Assembly (NCBI GenBank): GCA_025716815.1
Contig: JAIXMN010000013.1
Coordinates: forward strand, 186,001 to 250,000
Origin: Dichotomocladium elegans
Taxonomy: Eukaryota; Mucoromycota; Mucoromycetes; Mucorales; Lichtheimiaceae
Direction of reading: 5' to 3'
Length of the DNA: 64,000 nt
The translations under genes and the position numbers were made by a program. Below the pieces are notes generated by a model. The model ran no database searches, had not been told where the DNA came from, and worked only from the letters and a program-made list of their open reading frames with translations. Shown here piece after piece: positions 22,692-32,459 of the stretch. Every line of letters starts with the position of its first letter. Position 1 is the first letter of the stretch.

Positions 22692-23576
22692 ATGGTGTAT
22701 ATCGTTGGAGAAAACGGCGTGAGACGCAAGTATGCCTGCCACACTTGCATTAAGGCAAGTTGGCCATACTTCGTGAGGACTCGTAATCCGAGCTGATTTT
22801 CTCGTTTAGGGTCATCGTTCAACTCGATGTGATCACAAGCATCGTGTACTGGTCGAAATTAAACGGAAAGGACGTCCACTGTCTCAATGCGATAACTGCC
22901 GTGCACTTCGCAAGACCAAGCGTGTTCATATCAAATGCAAATGTCCCGAATCGCCTTCGGTTTCTGTTAGGCGTATAGCGGCTTCTGGTAACGATCCTGG
23001 TCAGCCGGACTCCGTAGGATCAGGTGCCAGTGCTGTTCAAGGTCAGAACTCGGGCGATACTCGTCTGTTGATTATTAACAGATTGTAGGCGGGGAAGCCC
23101 ATGTAGTTCAGACACTGTGTCTACAATGTAATATGTTGGAATGCTCCTGCCTCCCACCAGCATCTCCTTGCTTGGATTCGGCCACGTCCCCTGACGACGG
23201 ATTTGAAAACCCAATGACGCCGGATGATATCATTGCCCAGCATAAGATTCCACCGCCCCTGTCATCCATGATCCTTCCACCCATACGTATACCTCCTCCT
23301 CCTCCAGCTCGCAATAGGATCATCCCAATCCACGATCCGACAGATGACATTGACAGCGATACTCCTATTTATAAATCAGAAGAAAACAGCACACTCGATA
23401 GGATGGCAGTGCTGGGGGAACTTTCTCATACGACACCAGAAGACTTGATGAAACAGATCTACAGCCCTTTTCTCATGCAGCCCTCGCATGAGCAACGGAT
23501 ATTAACCAACGAGCCGGGGACATTTCTTAAACCAGAAGAGAATCGGGACGAGATGGGTAAACTTCATGGTCCATGA
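22692..23576 (+). CDS. Copper-fist transcription factor
   Basis: Copper-responsive DNA-binding regulator of the Ace1/Mac1/Cuf1 family. Exon 1 is 22692-22754. Exon 2 starts at 22810. The copper-fist domain occupies residues 1-65: start MVYIVGENGVRRKYACHTCI, then KGHRSTRCDH, KRKGRPLSQC (the KGRP minor-groove motif) and CKC. The zinc ligands of this fold are all present. The first intron begins GCAAGT, not GT. A second intron is required before the acidic, Pro-rich C-terminal part. Two in-frame solutions exist (23014-23081, or 23042-23088), giving 253 or 260 residues. Just after it is a cysteine patch (CLQCNMLECSC) like the Cys-X-Cys activation motifs of copper sensors. Copper control is inferred from family. 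Confidence 0.88.
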
Positions 23577-24570
23577 CAATTTAGAGCAGGCAGCTATCCG
23601 ACTCTCCCCATCCTGTTGTAATATAAAGCTTCACACCCAGTGAGACATTTGAACCAGTCCTCTGTAGATCATATACATTTGACAGTTATAAGCATTGTCT
23701 GTGCATCTCTCACCGTAATCAGACAAGATTCCTACTACGATCCCTTATTGCCAAACCAAAGCTATTTGATATCGCTTTGACTATCGTAATACGATTAAAA
23801 TCAGTACAATTATATACGCCACCGATGAACCTGCAGATCGTTGAAGATTTTTATAGACCGCATCGAAACCTTATCTGTGGTGCTAGAGGTTATGAGGTGG
23901 GACACTCGCAATAAACTATAGTACCGAGTTTCCGCCCTTCCCCTCCTCTCTTCAATGAATTCAAAGAACTACGCCAGTATAATGCTATATCCTCATCTTT
24001 GATGAGGCAGTCCTGTCAAAGGGAATCTCCTAGCGCTTATAGACGCAATGCGCTTGCCAGATGCTGCATAAACTATAAACAGACGTGATGAACCTCGACA
24101 TGAGACACGTATCGGCTTGTTCGATTACATGTAAGCAAGTATCACTATAACCCTGCCATCATGGGCAGTGATGGGAATATGCACTGTCTTCCAAGGCAAA
24201 AAATACCACCTATTCTAATTCATGCCGTACGAATGCGTGTGAACAGGCGCAGTAAACGTACCTCATAGACATTCACTTGGGCAAGATCCGATAACGGTAA
24301 TGAAAAATTGGTCAGTGCGCTTCAGCAAATTTTGTTTCCATGTGGACAGACGATCTATGATTATTGGTGGGCCAACAGAATCATGGAGAAGAAAAGCGAG
24401 CTTTGCATATGCAGCGGAAACATGTAACAAAGAAATCTGGGAAAGAGGAAGTGGGCAGATCTACATAGAACATGGATAGGCCTGTGCCCACGTGCGGTTT
24501 ACACGTTCTCTAACCTTAGAACCAATAAAAATAATGGCCGAGAATTCCTTGCCACCCATTCATCGTGAAT
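23577..24570. other. Intergenic gap
   Basis: About 1 kb. No frame with a recognisable domain, no RNA gene and no notable repeat was seen. Confidence 0.4.
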
Positions 24571-24906
24571 CTAGCCATTTTCAGACCGTTTAACCATTTC
24601 CAAGATAAATTGAATCTGCTTCGCTTGGCTATTGTCTATCACCCCATCAATCGTAATATGAGGCATTTGGCATGCGCTGAGAACAGACCAGTTGATATCT
24701 GCGATGCCAACGTGTTCCTATGTGCTACTATCCAGAAGGCTAGGGTACCCTCCGCCCAATCCAACAAAAACCTGAGGTTCCTTTTTACTCGCTCCTTTGT
24801 TCCTTCTTCACACTATTCCTTAGATGATTGAGTTTATCACCAAAGCTTCCCTTGGGCTCGCTCTCACCTTCCTTGCGCCGGTTACCCTGGTGGTAGCATT
24901 TGACAT
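24571..24906 (-). CDS. Possible small three-exon gene of unknown function
   Basis: Low-confidence model. Exons on the minus strand: 24868-24906, 24789-24812 and 24571-24717, giving 69 residues. The last exon is a clean frame containing GIADINWSVLSACQMPHIT followed by IDGVIDNSQAKQIQFILEM, which reads like folded protein. Donors GTGAGA and GTAAAA and acceptors AATAG and CATAG fit. Weak points are the 24-base middle exon and no recognised family. A competing single-exon reading on the same strand (24785-25093, 102 residues) covers the first two exons in another frame. At most one is right. Confidence 0.3.
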
Positions 24907-25184
24907 ACTTATCTACGCATGTCGACAACTGTCGTGTCTGGTCCCCAGAAAACACACCCAACCATTTCTCATCAAGCAAGGCCACATGTAGCAACATTCC
25001 CGCATCATCGTCATATATCTTCCTCCTTGTATAATCCATATCCCCATTCGATACAGTATCAATCTTTGCCCTTACCAAATATACATTTATCATGAAGCCA
25101 TCTTCTCATGTGGCATCGAGCCAACAAGGATATACATGTGGTATAGTGCTGTTTACATAGGAATAAGATGAAAAGAGGGAACAA

Positions 25185-25955
25185 TCAAGCGTGCGAATTT
25201 GGCCGATGATAAATCTCGCTCATCAGATCCCAGTCCTTTTCCGCCGTGGACGACTCCCCCTCGATTGCAGCGGGATCCACTTCCACTGCCTGCACAGGCT
25301 CATCCTTCTGTTCTGTGCTATTGTTCTCTTCTTGTGATGGCGAAGGCAGTGGTGTCGAGGAATCCTTCACTTCATCCTTAATTGTAGCTGCATCTTCCTG
25401 GATCTTCTTGCCGAGGTCACGCAAGAACCTCTCGATGTGGCGTTGAAACCCTAGCAAGGCTACATGGAGGAGGCGGACCATTGGCCGCGTAATAATACCG
25501 TCCTCAGTAATAGTGACCTTGACACTACTGTCGCCTTCGGACTCGACCGTGAATGTCCAGGTGCCGATATACGTTGGCTTCTGATGTCGCTGACGCTGGG
25601 CCATGCTACTGCTATCGTCCTCAATTTTCCTTTGGAGGACGTGGTGGGGCGTACTTTCGGTACTCACTACTGTACTGATATATTTGTTGCGTTTCGTGCG
25701 CTCGGTGTATATGATCACACCATTTTTTTCCTCCTTCGTGCATTTCTTTCGGTCAAGGGTCGGCTGCCATGTTGAGTACTGCTCCACATTGCTCAGAATT
25801 TCCCAGACATTGTCCACAGTGGTGTTCGCATAAACGGCGGAGTGTGAGGCGTTATGCTTCTCAGGAAGCAAAAGCCCAACCACATAGATGAAGAGAGGCA
25901 CCGACGGAAGAGCAATTAAGATGGTAGTAGCGATTGCAGCAAATGCAGATATCAT
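25185..25955 (-). CDS. Membrane-anchored SRPBCC (START-like) protein
   Basis: Single-exon gene of 256 residues. Residues 1-32 form a hydrophobic N-terminal anchor or signal (TTILIALPSVPLFIYVVGLL). Residues ~40-185 resemble the SRPBCC/polyketide cyclase-like fold: a VYANTTVDNVWEILSNVEQY helix-grip opening, YSTWQPTL, mid-domain strands YIGTWTFTVESEGDSSVKV and a long C-terminal helix GFQRHIERFLRDLGKKI. Such folds bind lipids or other hydrophobic ligands. The tail is acidic and Ser/Pro-rich and ends PNSHA. It is divergent from the gephyrin-like gene with 178 bases between starts. Ligand and location are unknown; a membrane-attached lipid-binding role is inference. Confidence 0.75.
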   Translation of the reverse strand: MISAFAAIATTILIALPSVPLFIYVVGLLLPEKHNASHSAVYANTTVDNVWEILSNVEQYSTWQPTLDRKKCTKEEKNGVIIYTERTKRNKYISTVVSTESTPHHVLQRKIEDDSSSMAQRQRHQKPTYIGTWTFTVESEGDSSVKVTITEDGIITRPMVRLLHVALLGFQRHIERFLRDLGKKIQEDAATIKDEVKDSSTPLPSPSQEENNSTEQKDEPVQAVEVDPAAIEGESSTAEKDWDLMSEIYHRPNSHA

Positions 25956-26133
25956 GCTGAAATGAGATTAGAGTATTTGGGTGCAGGACAGGAGAGCGAA
26001 GAGGATTTTAAAAATACTGCAGCAAAAAGATGCTGCGAGCATGGACGCATAGCGCAATCAAATCAAATCCCCATTTTCTTACCTCCGATATGCACCACGT
26101 GTTTCCCGTGTTCGATTTGTTCCACTCCCATAC

Positions 26134-28546
26134 ATGGCCACGCAACGTAAGAAGAGCTGCTTGTCGACAATCAAGTTAATTCAAGTGCCAACCAATCTAT
26201 TCTTACCATTATAAAGCTACCCCTCGCTTCAGGACCGGCATTCTAACAGGTACGGCATCTAGTGGCTACATTTCATCGGATCTACTCCAACCAAAATATT
26301 TAGTCAGCGACACTGCTTCCATCGACGCCACGAAGGATCAAAGCGGTCCATTGTTGGTCGAGTTACTGAAAGAGACTGGGCAGTATGACATTCTGAACTG
26401 CTTGATTGTCCCTGATGAGATCCACTCAATCCAAAACACAATCAAACACTGGTGCGATCAACTGCAGCTTGACTTTATCCTAATCACAGGTGGAACTGGA
26501 TTTGCCCCAAGGGACAAAACGCCCGAGGTCAGGAAGACCCTATCACTTCCCGAACATCCTTTGGCTTTATTCGTGCTGATAATGTATTCTTTTAATCATC
26601 ACTCAGGCAGTAACACCGCTGCTTTCCCGACCAACACCTGGCCTAACCCATGTGCTTCTTGCAAAGTCTACAGAAATTACTCCCTTCGCAGCCCTGTCTC
26701 GACCTGTTACGGGTATCCGTAACAAGTCGTTGATCATCACATTTCCCGGAAGTCCGAAGGCGTGTCGCGAAAATTGGATGGCGATAGCAACAATCCTTCC
26801 TCACGGGCTCAACTTGCTTTTGGATCTCAGACTAGCCGATCATCATCATCAGCGCACGACAGCAGGTGATGGCAGTGGAGGCCATCACCATCATCATAAG
26901 GTGGGTGGGCATAAATGCATCCACCATACGGACGAAAGCGCGCGACACAGCGGTCTTTCAGCCTCACTGGATGGGCCAGGTACGGTTGTTAAATTTAGTG
27001 CAGGGATATGAAGTTTTTCTTCTGCTCACATTTCTTCTAGTGTCGCAACGTGCACGCGTTTCGCCCTATCCACTTATTTCTATGGAAGAAGCAGAAAAGC
27101 TAGTTAGCAAGCATGCACATCCGCTTGAGATTATTGAAATAGAAGTCTCTGAAGCACTGATTGGACATGTACTGGCCGAAGATGCTGTTGCTGTCGAAGC
27201 TGTACCGGGCTATAGAGCCTCCATCGTCGATGGCTATGCAGTCCGTGGTAACTATATCACCGCGCCATGTACATGGTTTTAACATCCCACTCATCAACGA
27301 CGATTTTAGCATCTGGAGGACCAGGAGTATACAATGTAGGATCTGTATCGCTAGCCACGGAAGTAACAGACCGCCAAGCAGCAACAACCGTGGCTGGCGA
27401 CCAAGTTGTGCGCATTGCGACCGGCGGTATGGTTCCTGATGAGTTAGATGCGGTAGTGATGGTTGAAGACACACGGTTAGTCAAGGCTTCAGAGGATGGC
27501 AAGGAGGAGATCCAAGTAGAAATTTTGACCCGAGTCGACAAGGGAGATAACGTGCGCGAAATCGGCAGCGATTGCGAGATCGGCACCGTTGTCATATCCA
27601 AAGGACAGGTCGTGTCTTTGGTTGGTGGCGAACTCGGTTTGCTAGCATCGGTAGGAATCAGACAAGTCAAGGTATACCGTAAACCTCGCATTGGCGTCCT
27701 GTCGACGGGCAATGAGGTCGTTGATCACCTTTCGACCGCGGATCTCAAAATAGGGGAGATTCGAGATACTAACCGGATCACCCTTCTGGGCGCTATCCAA
27801 TCGGCCGGTTACACGGCTGTTGATTTGGGGATCATCAAGGACACTGTACAGGACCTCGAATCAAGTCTAAAAGAAGCATTAGACGAGGTTGATGTACTTA
27901 TCACCACCGGCGGTGTGTCGATGGGCGAGGCTGACTTTATGAAACCGGTTCTTGAGCAAAAGCTAGGCGCAACAATCCATTTTGGTCGTGTCAAGATGAA
28001 GCCGGGGTAAGAGTAGACAGATGATGGTTTTGGGGAGGTAGGTTTGCGCGTGTGTTCCAACGCTACTGACTGTGAGAGGGTGATGACAGAAAACCAACGA
28101 CTTTTGCCACTCTCCCTGAAGGAAACAAGCTCATTTTTGCGTTACCTGGCAACCCTGCATCAGCCACGGTCACTTTTTATTTGTTTGTACTGCCTGCGCT
28201 TCGAAAAATGTCAGGCTATGGGCAATTTGAAAATCCTGTGGTGCCTGTGGAGGTATTATTCTTTCATGGAAATCCTTCTTTTTTTGACACCTGGGAATTT
28301 CCATTTTTGTAGATAACCGAAAATGTGCGATTGGACCCTCGGCCAGAATATCATCGAGTTCGGATCTCTGTGAGTCATAAGGGATTAGTAGCTGAATCGA
28401 CGGGAGGCCAACGTAGCAGTCGTATCCTGAGCTTACGGCAAGCCAATGGTCTTCTTAAACTTCCAGCGCAGACCGAAAATCAGACGCAACTTGTCAAAGG
28501 GACACAGGTGCCGTGCGTTCTTATCGGTCCGCTCAACCCGATATGA
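26134..28546 (+). CDS. Gephyrin-like molybdenum cofactor enzyme (MogA-MoeA fusion)
   Basis: Two-domain enzyme of the last steps of molybdenum cofactor synthesis: the G domain adenylylates molybdopterin and the E domain inserts molybdate. Exons: 26134-26146, 26217-26249, 26304-26527, 26607-26979, 27041-27247, 27310-28006, 28090-28252 and 28313-28546, giving 647 residues. The G domain comes first (as in gephyrin, opposite to plant Cnx1): [39 protein letters not shown] and TFPGSPKA. A histidine-rich linker (~175-205) follows. The E domain shows [49 protein letters not shown] and FALPGNPAS. Needed for nitrate reductase, sulfite oxidase and similar enzymes. EF-3 starts 87 bases after its stop. Confidence 0.93.
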
Positions 28547-28633
28547 GCAATAGCTGTGTTTCAAACAAACAAAAAAAATAAAGCCCCCTTTTTTAAAGGC
28601 TTCCCAATCTCTTCCCCGATCTCAAACCTCGCA
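28547..28633 (+). promoter_or_regulatory. Compact 87-base spacer upstream of EF-3
   Basis: Only 87 bases separate the gephyrin-like stop from the chosen EF-3 start. The stretch has an A-run followed by CCCC/TTTTTT and a pyrimidine-rich leader, consistent with a transcription start close to the ATG. The EF-3 promoter probably overlaps the end of the upstream gene. Confidence 0.45.
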
Positions 28634-31600
28634 ATGCCTGTTCCAGCAACCGACGTTGCTGCCACGATCGCTGATCTGTTTAACAAGATCAATACCGCCC
28701 CGACGAGCGAAGAATGCGATGAGGCCGCCCGGGGTCTGGCTACACTCGTCAAGGATGGTGGCATCATTCTTTTGAAACATCATAACATCTTGGATAAGCT
28801 CAATGCTGCTGCCCGTAATAAGAAGTCCGGCCTTGAACGAGAGGGTGGTTTAATTGGCTTTAATGCACTTTCTGATACTCTTGGTGAGCTTGGCGTACCC
28901 GTTCTGTTGCCGTATCTCAGCCTTTTCCTGGATCTGTACGCCGATAAAGGTGCTGTGGTTCAGGAGGCAGCCCAGATGGCCACTAAGACTCTGATCGACA
29001 ATCTGCGACCTGAGGCGACCGGCATTCTACTCCCTATCCTTTTCGATGCAATGGGATCCAACGGATCAAAGAAATGGCAAACCAAGGTCGGTGCCCTCAA
29101 AGCTCTTGATAATTTCACTGCCAAGGCGCCCGAGCAGATTGGTGAGAACTTGCCCCAAATCATTCCTGTTGTTTCCAACTGTTTATCGGATACGAAGAAT
29201 GAAGTGGCAACTGCCGCTCAAAAGACTCTCATGACAGTATGCGCTGTTGGTGGGAATCCGGACATCTCGCGTCATCTCAAGGACCTTGTGCTCTGCATGG
29301 GCGATCCTACCTTGGTGCCTAGCACAATTGAAAAGCTCGCAGCAACAACCTTTGTGGCTGAGGTGAACGGTCCTACCCTTGCCATCATGGTTCCACTGCT
29401 CACACGTGCTTTAAATGAACGGTCCACTTTGGTGATACGACAAACTTTGATCATCACTGACAACTTGTGTAAGCTCGTTCGTGACCCGCGCACTGCAGCT
29501 CAGTTCTTGCCTCAGCTGTATCCTGGTGTTGACCATCAAGCGGAAGGAGCTGCATTCCCTGAAATTCGAGAGATCGGTGCTCGAGCCAAGAAAACCTTGG
29601 TCGATGCTGGTGGCAAGGACGCTAGTTCCGCTGCTGAGAGCGGTTTATCTGTCACGGCTGAGGTGGCAACGAAATACGTCCGTGCCGAGGCGGTTAAGAT
29701 ACAAGGTTTCTTGGATTCTTTCTTCAGCGCTTATATCACCTTCGCGGGCACGGTCATTTCCGACTGGGTACGCCAGGAGCTCTATGTCAAGGACACTTGG
29801 GTCAAGGTTCTATCTGTGGCTATGACGCCTGTCTTGATGGCTCGAGATATCCCTCAGATGTGCGACATTGTTTTCGATCACTTTTTCAAGCTTTATAAAG
29901 AAAGCGGTGGTGCCACAGAGGATACCTTTGAAGAGCAAGAGGGTGAGGAGTTGTGTCGCATTGATGACTTTTCGCTGGCATACGGTACGCGTCTGCTATT
30001 GAATCACACCAAGCTTAAGCTCCATCGCGGCCAGCGCTATGGTCTTTGTGGTGAAAACGGTGCTGGTAAATCGACATTGATGCGCTCTATTCACCAAGGA
30101 AAGGTTGAAGAGTTTCCCTCTCAAGACGAGGTCAAGACTGCCTTTGTGGACTATGCTGCTCAGGGCGCTGATACCTCGCTCAACGTGCTCGATTACACGT
30201 GCGCGGATAAGAACTTATCGAACCTTTCGCGGGATGAAATCAAAGCCGGTCTGCAATCTGTTGGATTTGATGATGCTCGCCTCGAGGTCCGTGTTGATGC
30301 TCTCTCTGGCGGTTGGAAGATGAAACTCGAGCTTGCGCGCGCTGTGCTTTCGAAGGCCGATATCTTGCTTTTGGACGAACCCACCAACCATTTGGATTCT
30401 ACAAATGTCAAATGGCTGGAGGACTATCTTGTTAGCCAAAAGAATGTGACCTGTTTGATTGTTTCCCACGATCCTGGTTTCTTGGATGCTGTGTGCACGT
30501 ACATTATCCACTACGACAAGAAGAAGCTTCGCTTATACCCTGGTAACCTTTCAAAGTGAGTATCATCCTTGTGTGTCGGTTTCAAAGGGTTACTAATGTT
30601 GTACGGAACAGATTCGTCGAGAATTACCCCGCAGCTGCCAACTACTATAAGCTTGACTCGAATGCAGTCAGCTTTTCGTTTCCAAAGCCTACTTTGCTCC
30701 AAGGTATCCGCAGTAATACAAAGGCTATCCTCAAAGCGAGCAACTGCACCTACCAGTACCCTGGTGCCGCGAAGCCTTCTCTTTACAACGCAACGGTCTC
30801 ACTGTCATTGTCATCGCGCGTGTCTGTTGTCGGCCCCAACGGTGCTGGCAAATCAACTCTGATCAAGCTACTGACAGGTGAGGTGACTCCACAAGATGGT
30901 GTCGTGTGGCGCCATCCTGCCCTTCGTATCGGGTATGTTGCGCAGCATGCTTTCCACCATCTGGAGGAGCATCTCGAGTCGACGCCCATGGATTACTTGC
31001 GATGGCGTTATGAGACGGGTGAGGATAAAGAAGTTGCAATGAAGGAAACCCGCCAATGGACGGAGGATGAACAGAAGCAAATGGACAAGTTTATCAACAT
31101 CGATGGCCAGGATCGCCAGATCGAGGTAATGTTGGATGGTGTACGAATTTGTATTATGATGTAATAACCTCCTCTACTCTATTAGTACATTCTTGGTCGT
31201 GCAAAGCACAAGAAGACATTCAAGTATGAGATCAAGTGGCGCAACCTGCGTCCCAAGTTCAATACATGGATTTCCCGCGAAAAACTGCTCGAACTTGGTT
31301 TCCAGAAGCTTGTCCAGCAATTTGACGACAAGGAAGCTTCGCGCGAAGGTCTTATGTACCGCGATCTGACGGTCGATGCAATCCGGCAGCATTTCAAGGG
31401 TAAGGGTGTACATTATGAGAGGTTCTTTTCGCCTGCGTATCACTAAAGATGAATTCCGCAGATATCGGCTTGGATCCCGAAATTGCGCAATACAGCAAGA
31501 TTAGTATGCTTAGCGGTGGACAAAAGGTGAAGGTTGTGATTGCCGCAGCCATGTGGAACAACTCCCACATGCTTGTTCTCGACGAACCCACCAATTTCTT

Positions 31601-31922
31601 GGATCGTGATGCCCTTGGTGGTCTTGCCAACGCTATCAAGAATTGGGAGGGCGCTGTGGTGATGATCTCTCACTCGGAAGAATTTACATCCGCGTTATGT
31701 CCTGAGACCTGGCACGTCGAAGCGGGTCATTTGAAGAAGGCCGGCAAATCGGCCGTCGAAGACGAGGGAGGCATCGACGAGGATGCTGTCAAGGCAAAGC
31801 TGAGCAAGAAAAAGAAGAAGACAAGAAAAGAAATCAAGGACCAAGAACTCCGTCGCCGTGCTCGCCAGCTCAAGTGGCTCATCGAGGGTGGTGAGCGTGA
31901 GCCTGACACCGACAGCGATTAA
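28634..31922 (+). CDS. TEF3: Translation elongation factor 3 (EF-3), ABC-F ATPase
   Basis: Fungal ribosome-associated ATPase that promotes E-site tRNA release during elongation. Exons: 28634-30555, 30612-31125, 31186-31399 and 31462-31922, giving 1036 residues (yeast 1044). HEAT repeats fill residues 1-320. The first ABC domain has GENGAGKSTLMR (~474), LSGGWKMKLELAR and LLLDEPTNHLD. The second has GPNGAGKSTLIK (~715), with the chromodomain-like insertion (FKYEIKWRNLRPKF) between its Walker A and signature, then LSGGQKVKVVIA and VLDEPTNFLD. The C-terminal tail is Lys-rich (KAKLSKKKKKTRKE), as needed for ribosome binding. The frame stays open upstream to 28556, but I use the ATG at 28634 because the family begins there. 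Confidence 0.97.
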
Positions 31923-32459
31923 ATAGAATCAACACTCCATCTGACTTATAGAAAGAAGGGGAGCTTCTCCCTGTTAATCCATTCCTGCGCATCCCACGAT
32001 CATTCCGCTACATTTAACTTTCAACATTTTCCTTCTTCTGTAATACCTACAATTAAAAAGCAACAGAAGTCTTTGTGTTTTCCGATCTAATATCCTATTA
32101 AACAGCTTAGATCAAGAACAAAGTAAACAAACAAAATATGGTTGATGACACGGTCAAGGTATCATCCATTGCAGTTTAAAGCTGAACATCCTCGAAGGGT
32201 CTGCTTCTCGCCTTTTGACTATATAGCGACTGCTGTAACTAACACAGATCATCATGATATCTGGGGAGGGGAAATCTTTTCTACTGCAGTCTTCTATGAA
32301 GCATGTGACCAAAGATAGATGATGGAGGGAACAGCTTAGCTTGCTTAACGAAGGCCATCCATCAAATTTTATTTATGGTGCGTACAGGAGGGGCGAACCC
32401 CAGCCCGAGCGCGGCTTTGAGAGGTTGGATAAAACGGCCGGTTGCATTGTACGTAACAT
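31923..32459. other. Convergent 3' flanks of EF-3 and CSL genes
   Basis: This 537-base gap lies between two genes whose 3' ends face each other. It should hold both polyadenylation regions. AT-rich stretches occur at 32040-32110. Nothing else was recognised. Confidence 0.4.

Noticed and set aside
27257..27712. 151-codon minus-strand frame inside the gephyrin-like gene
   Set aside because: Antisense shadow of the E domain coding exon.
28556..28633. In-frame N-terminal extension of EF-3 to an upstream ATG
   Set aside because: EF-3 proteins do not carry it. The downstream ATG at 28634 gives the family-typical start and length.
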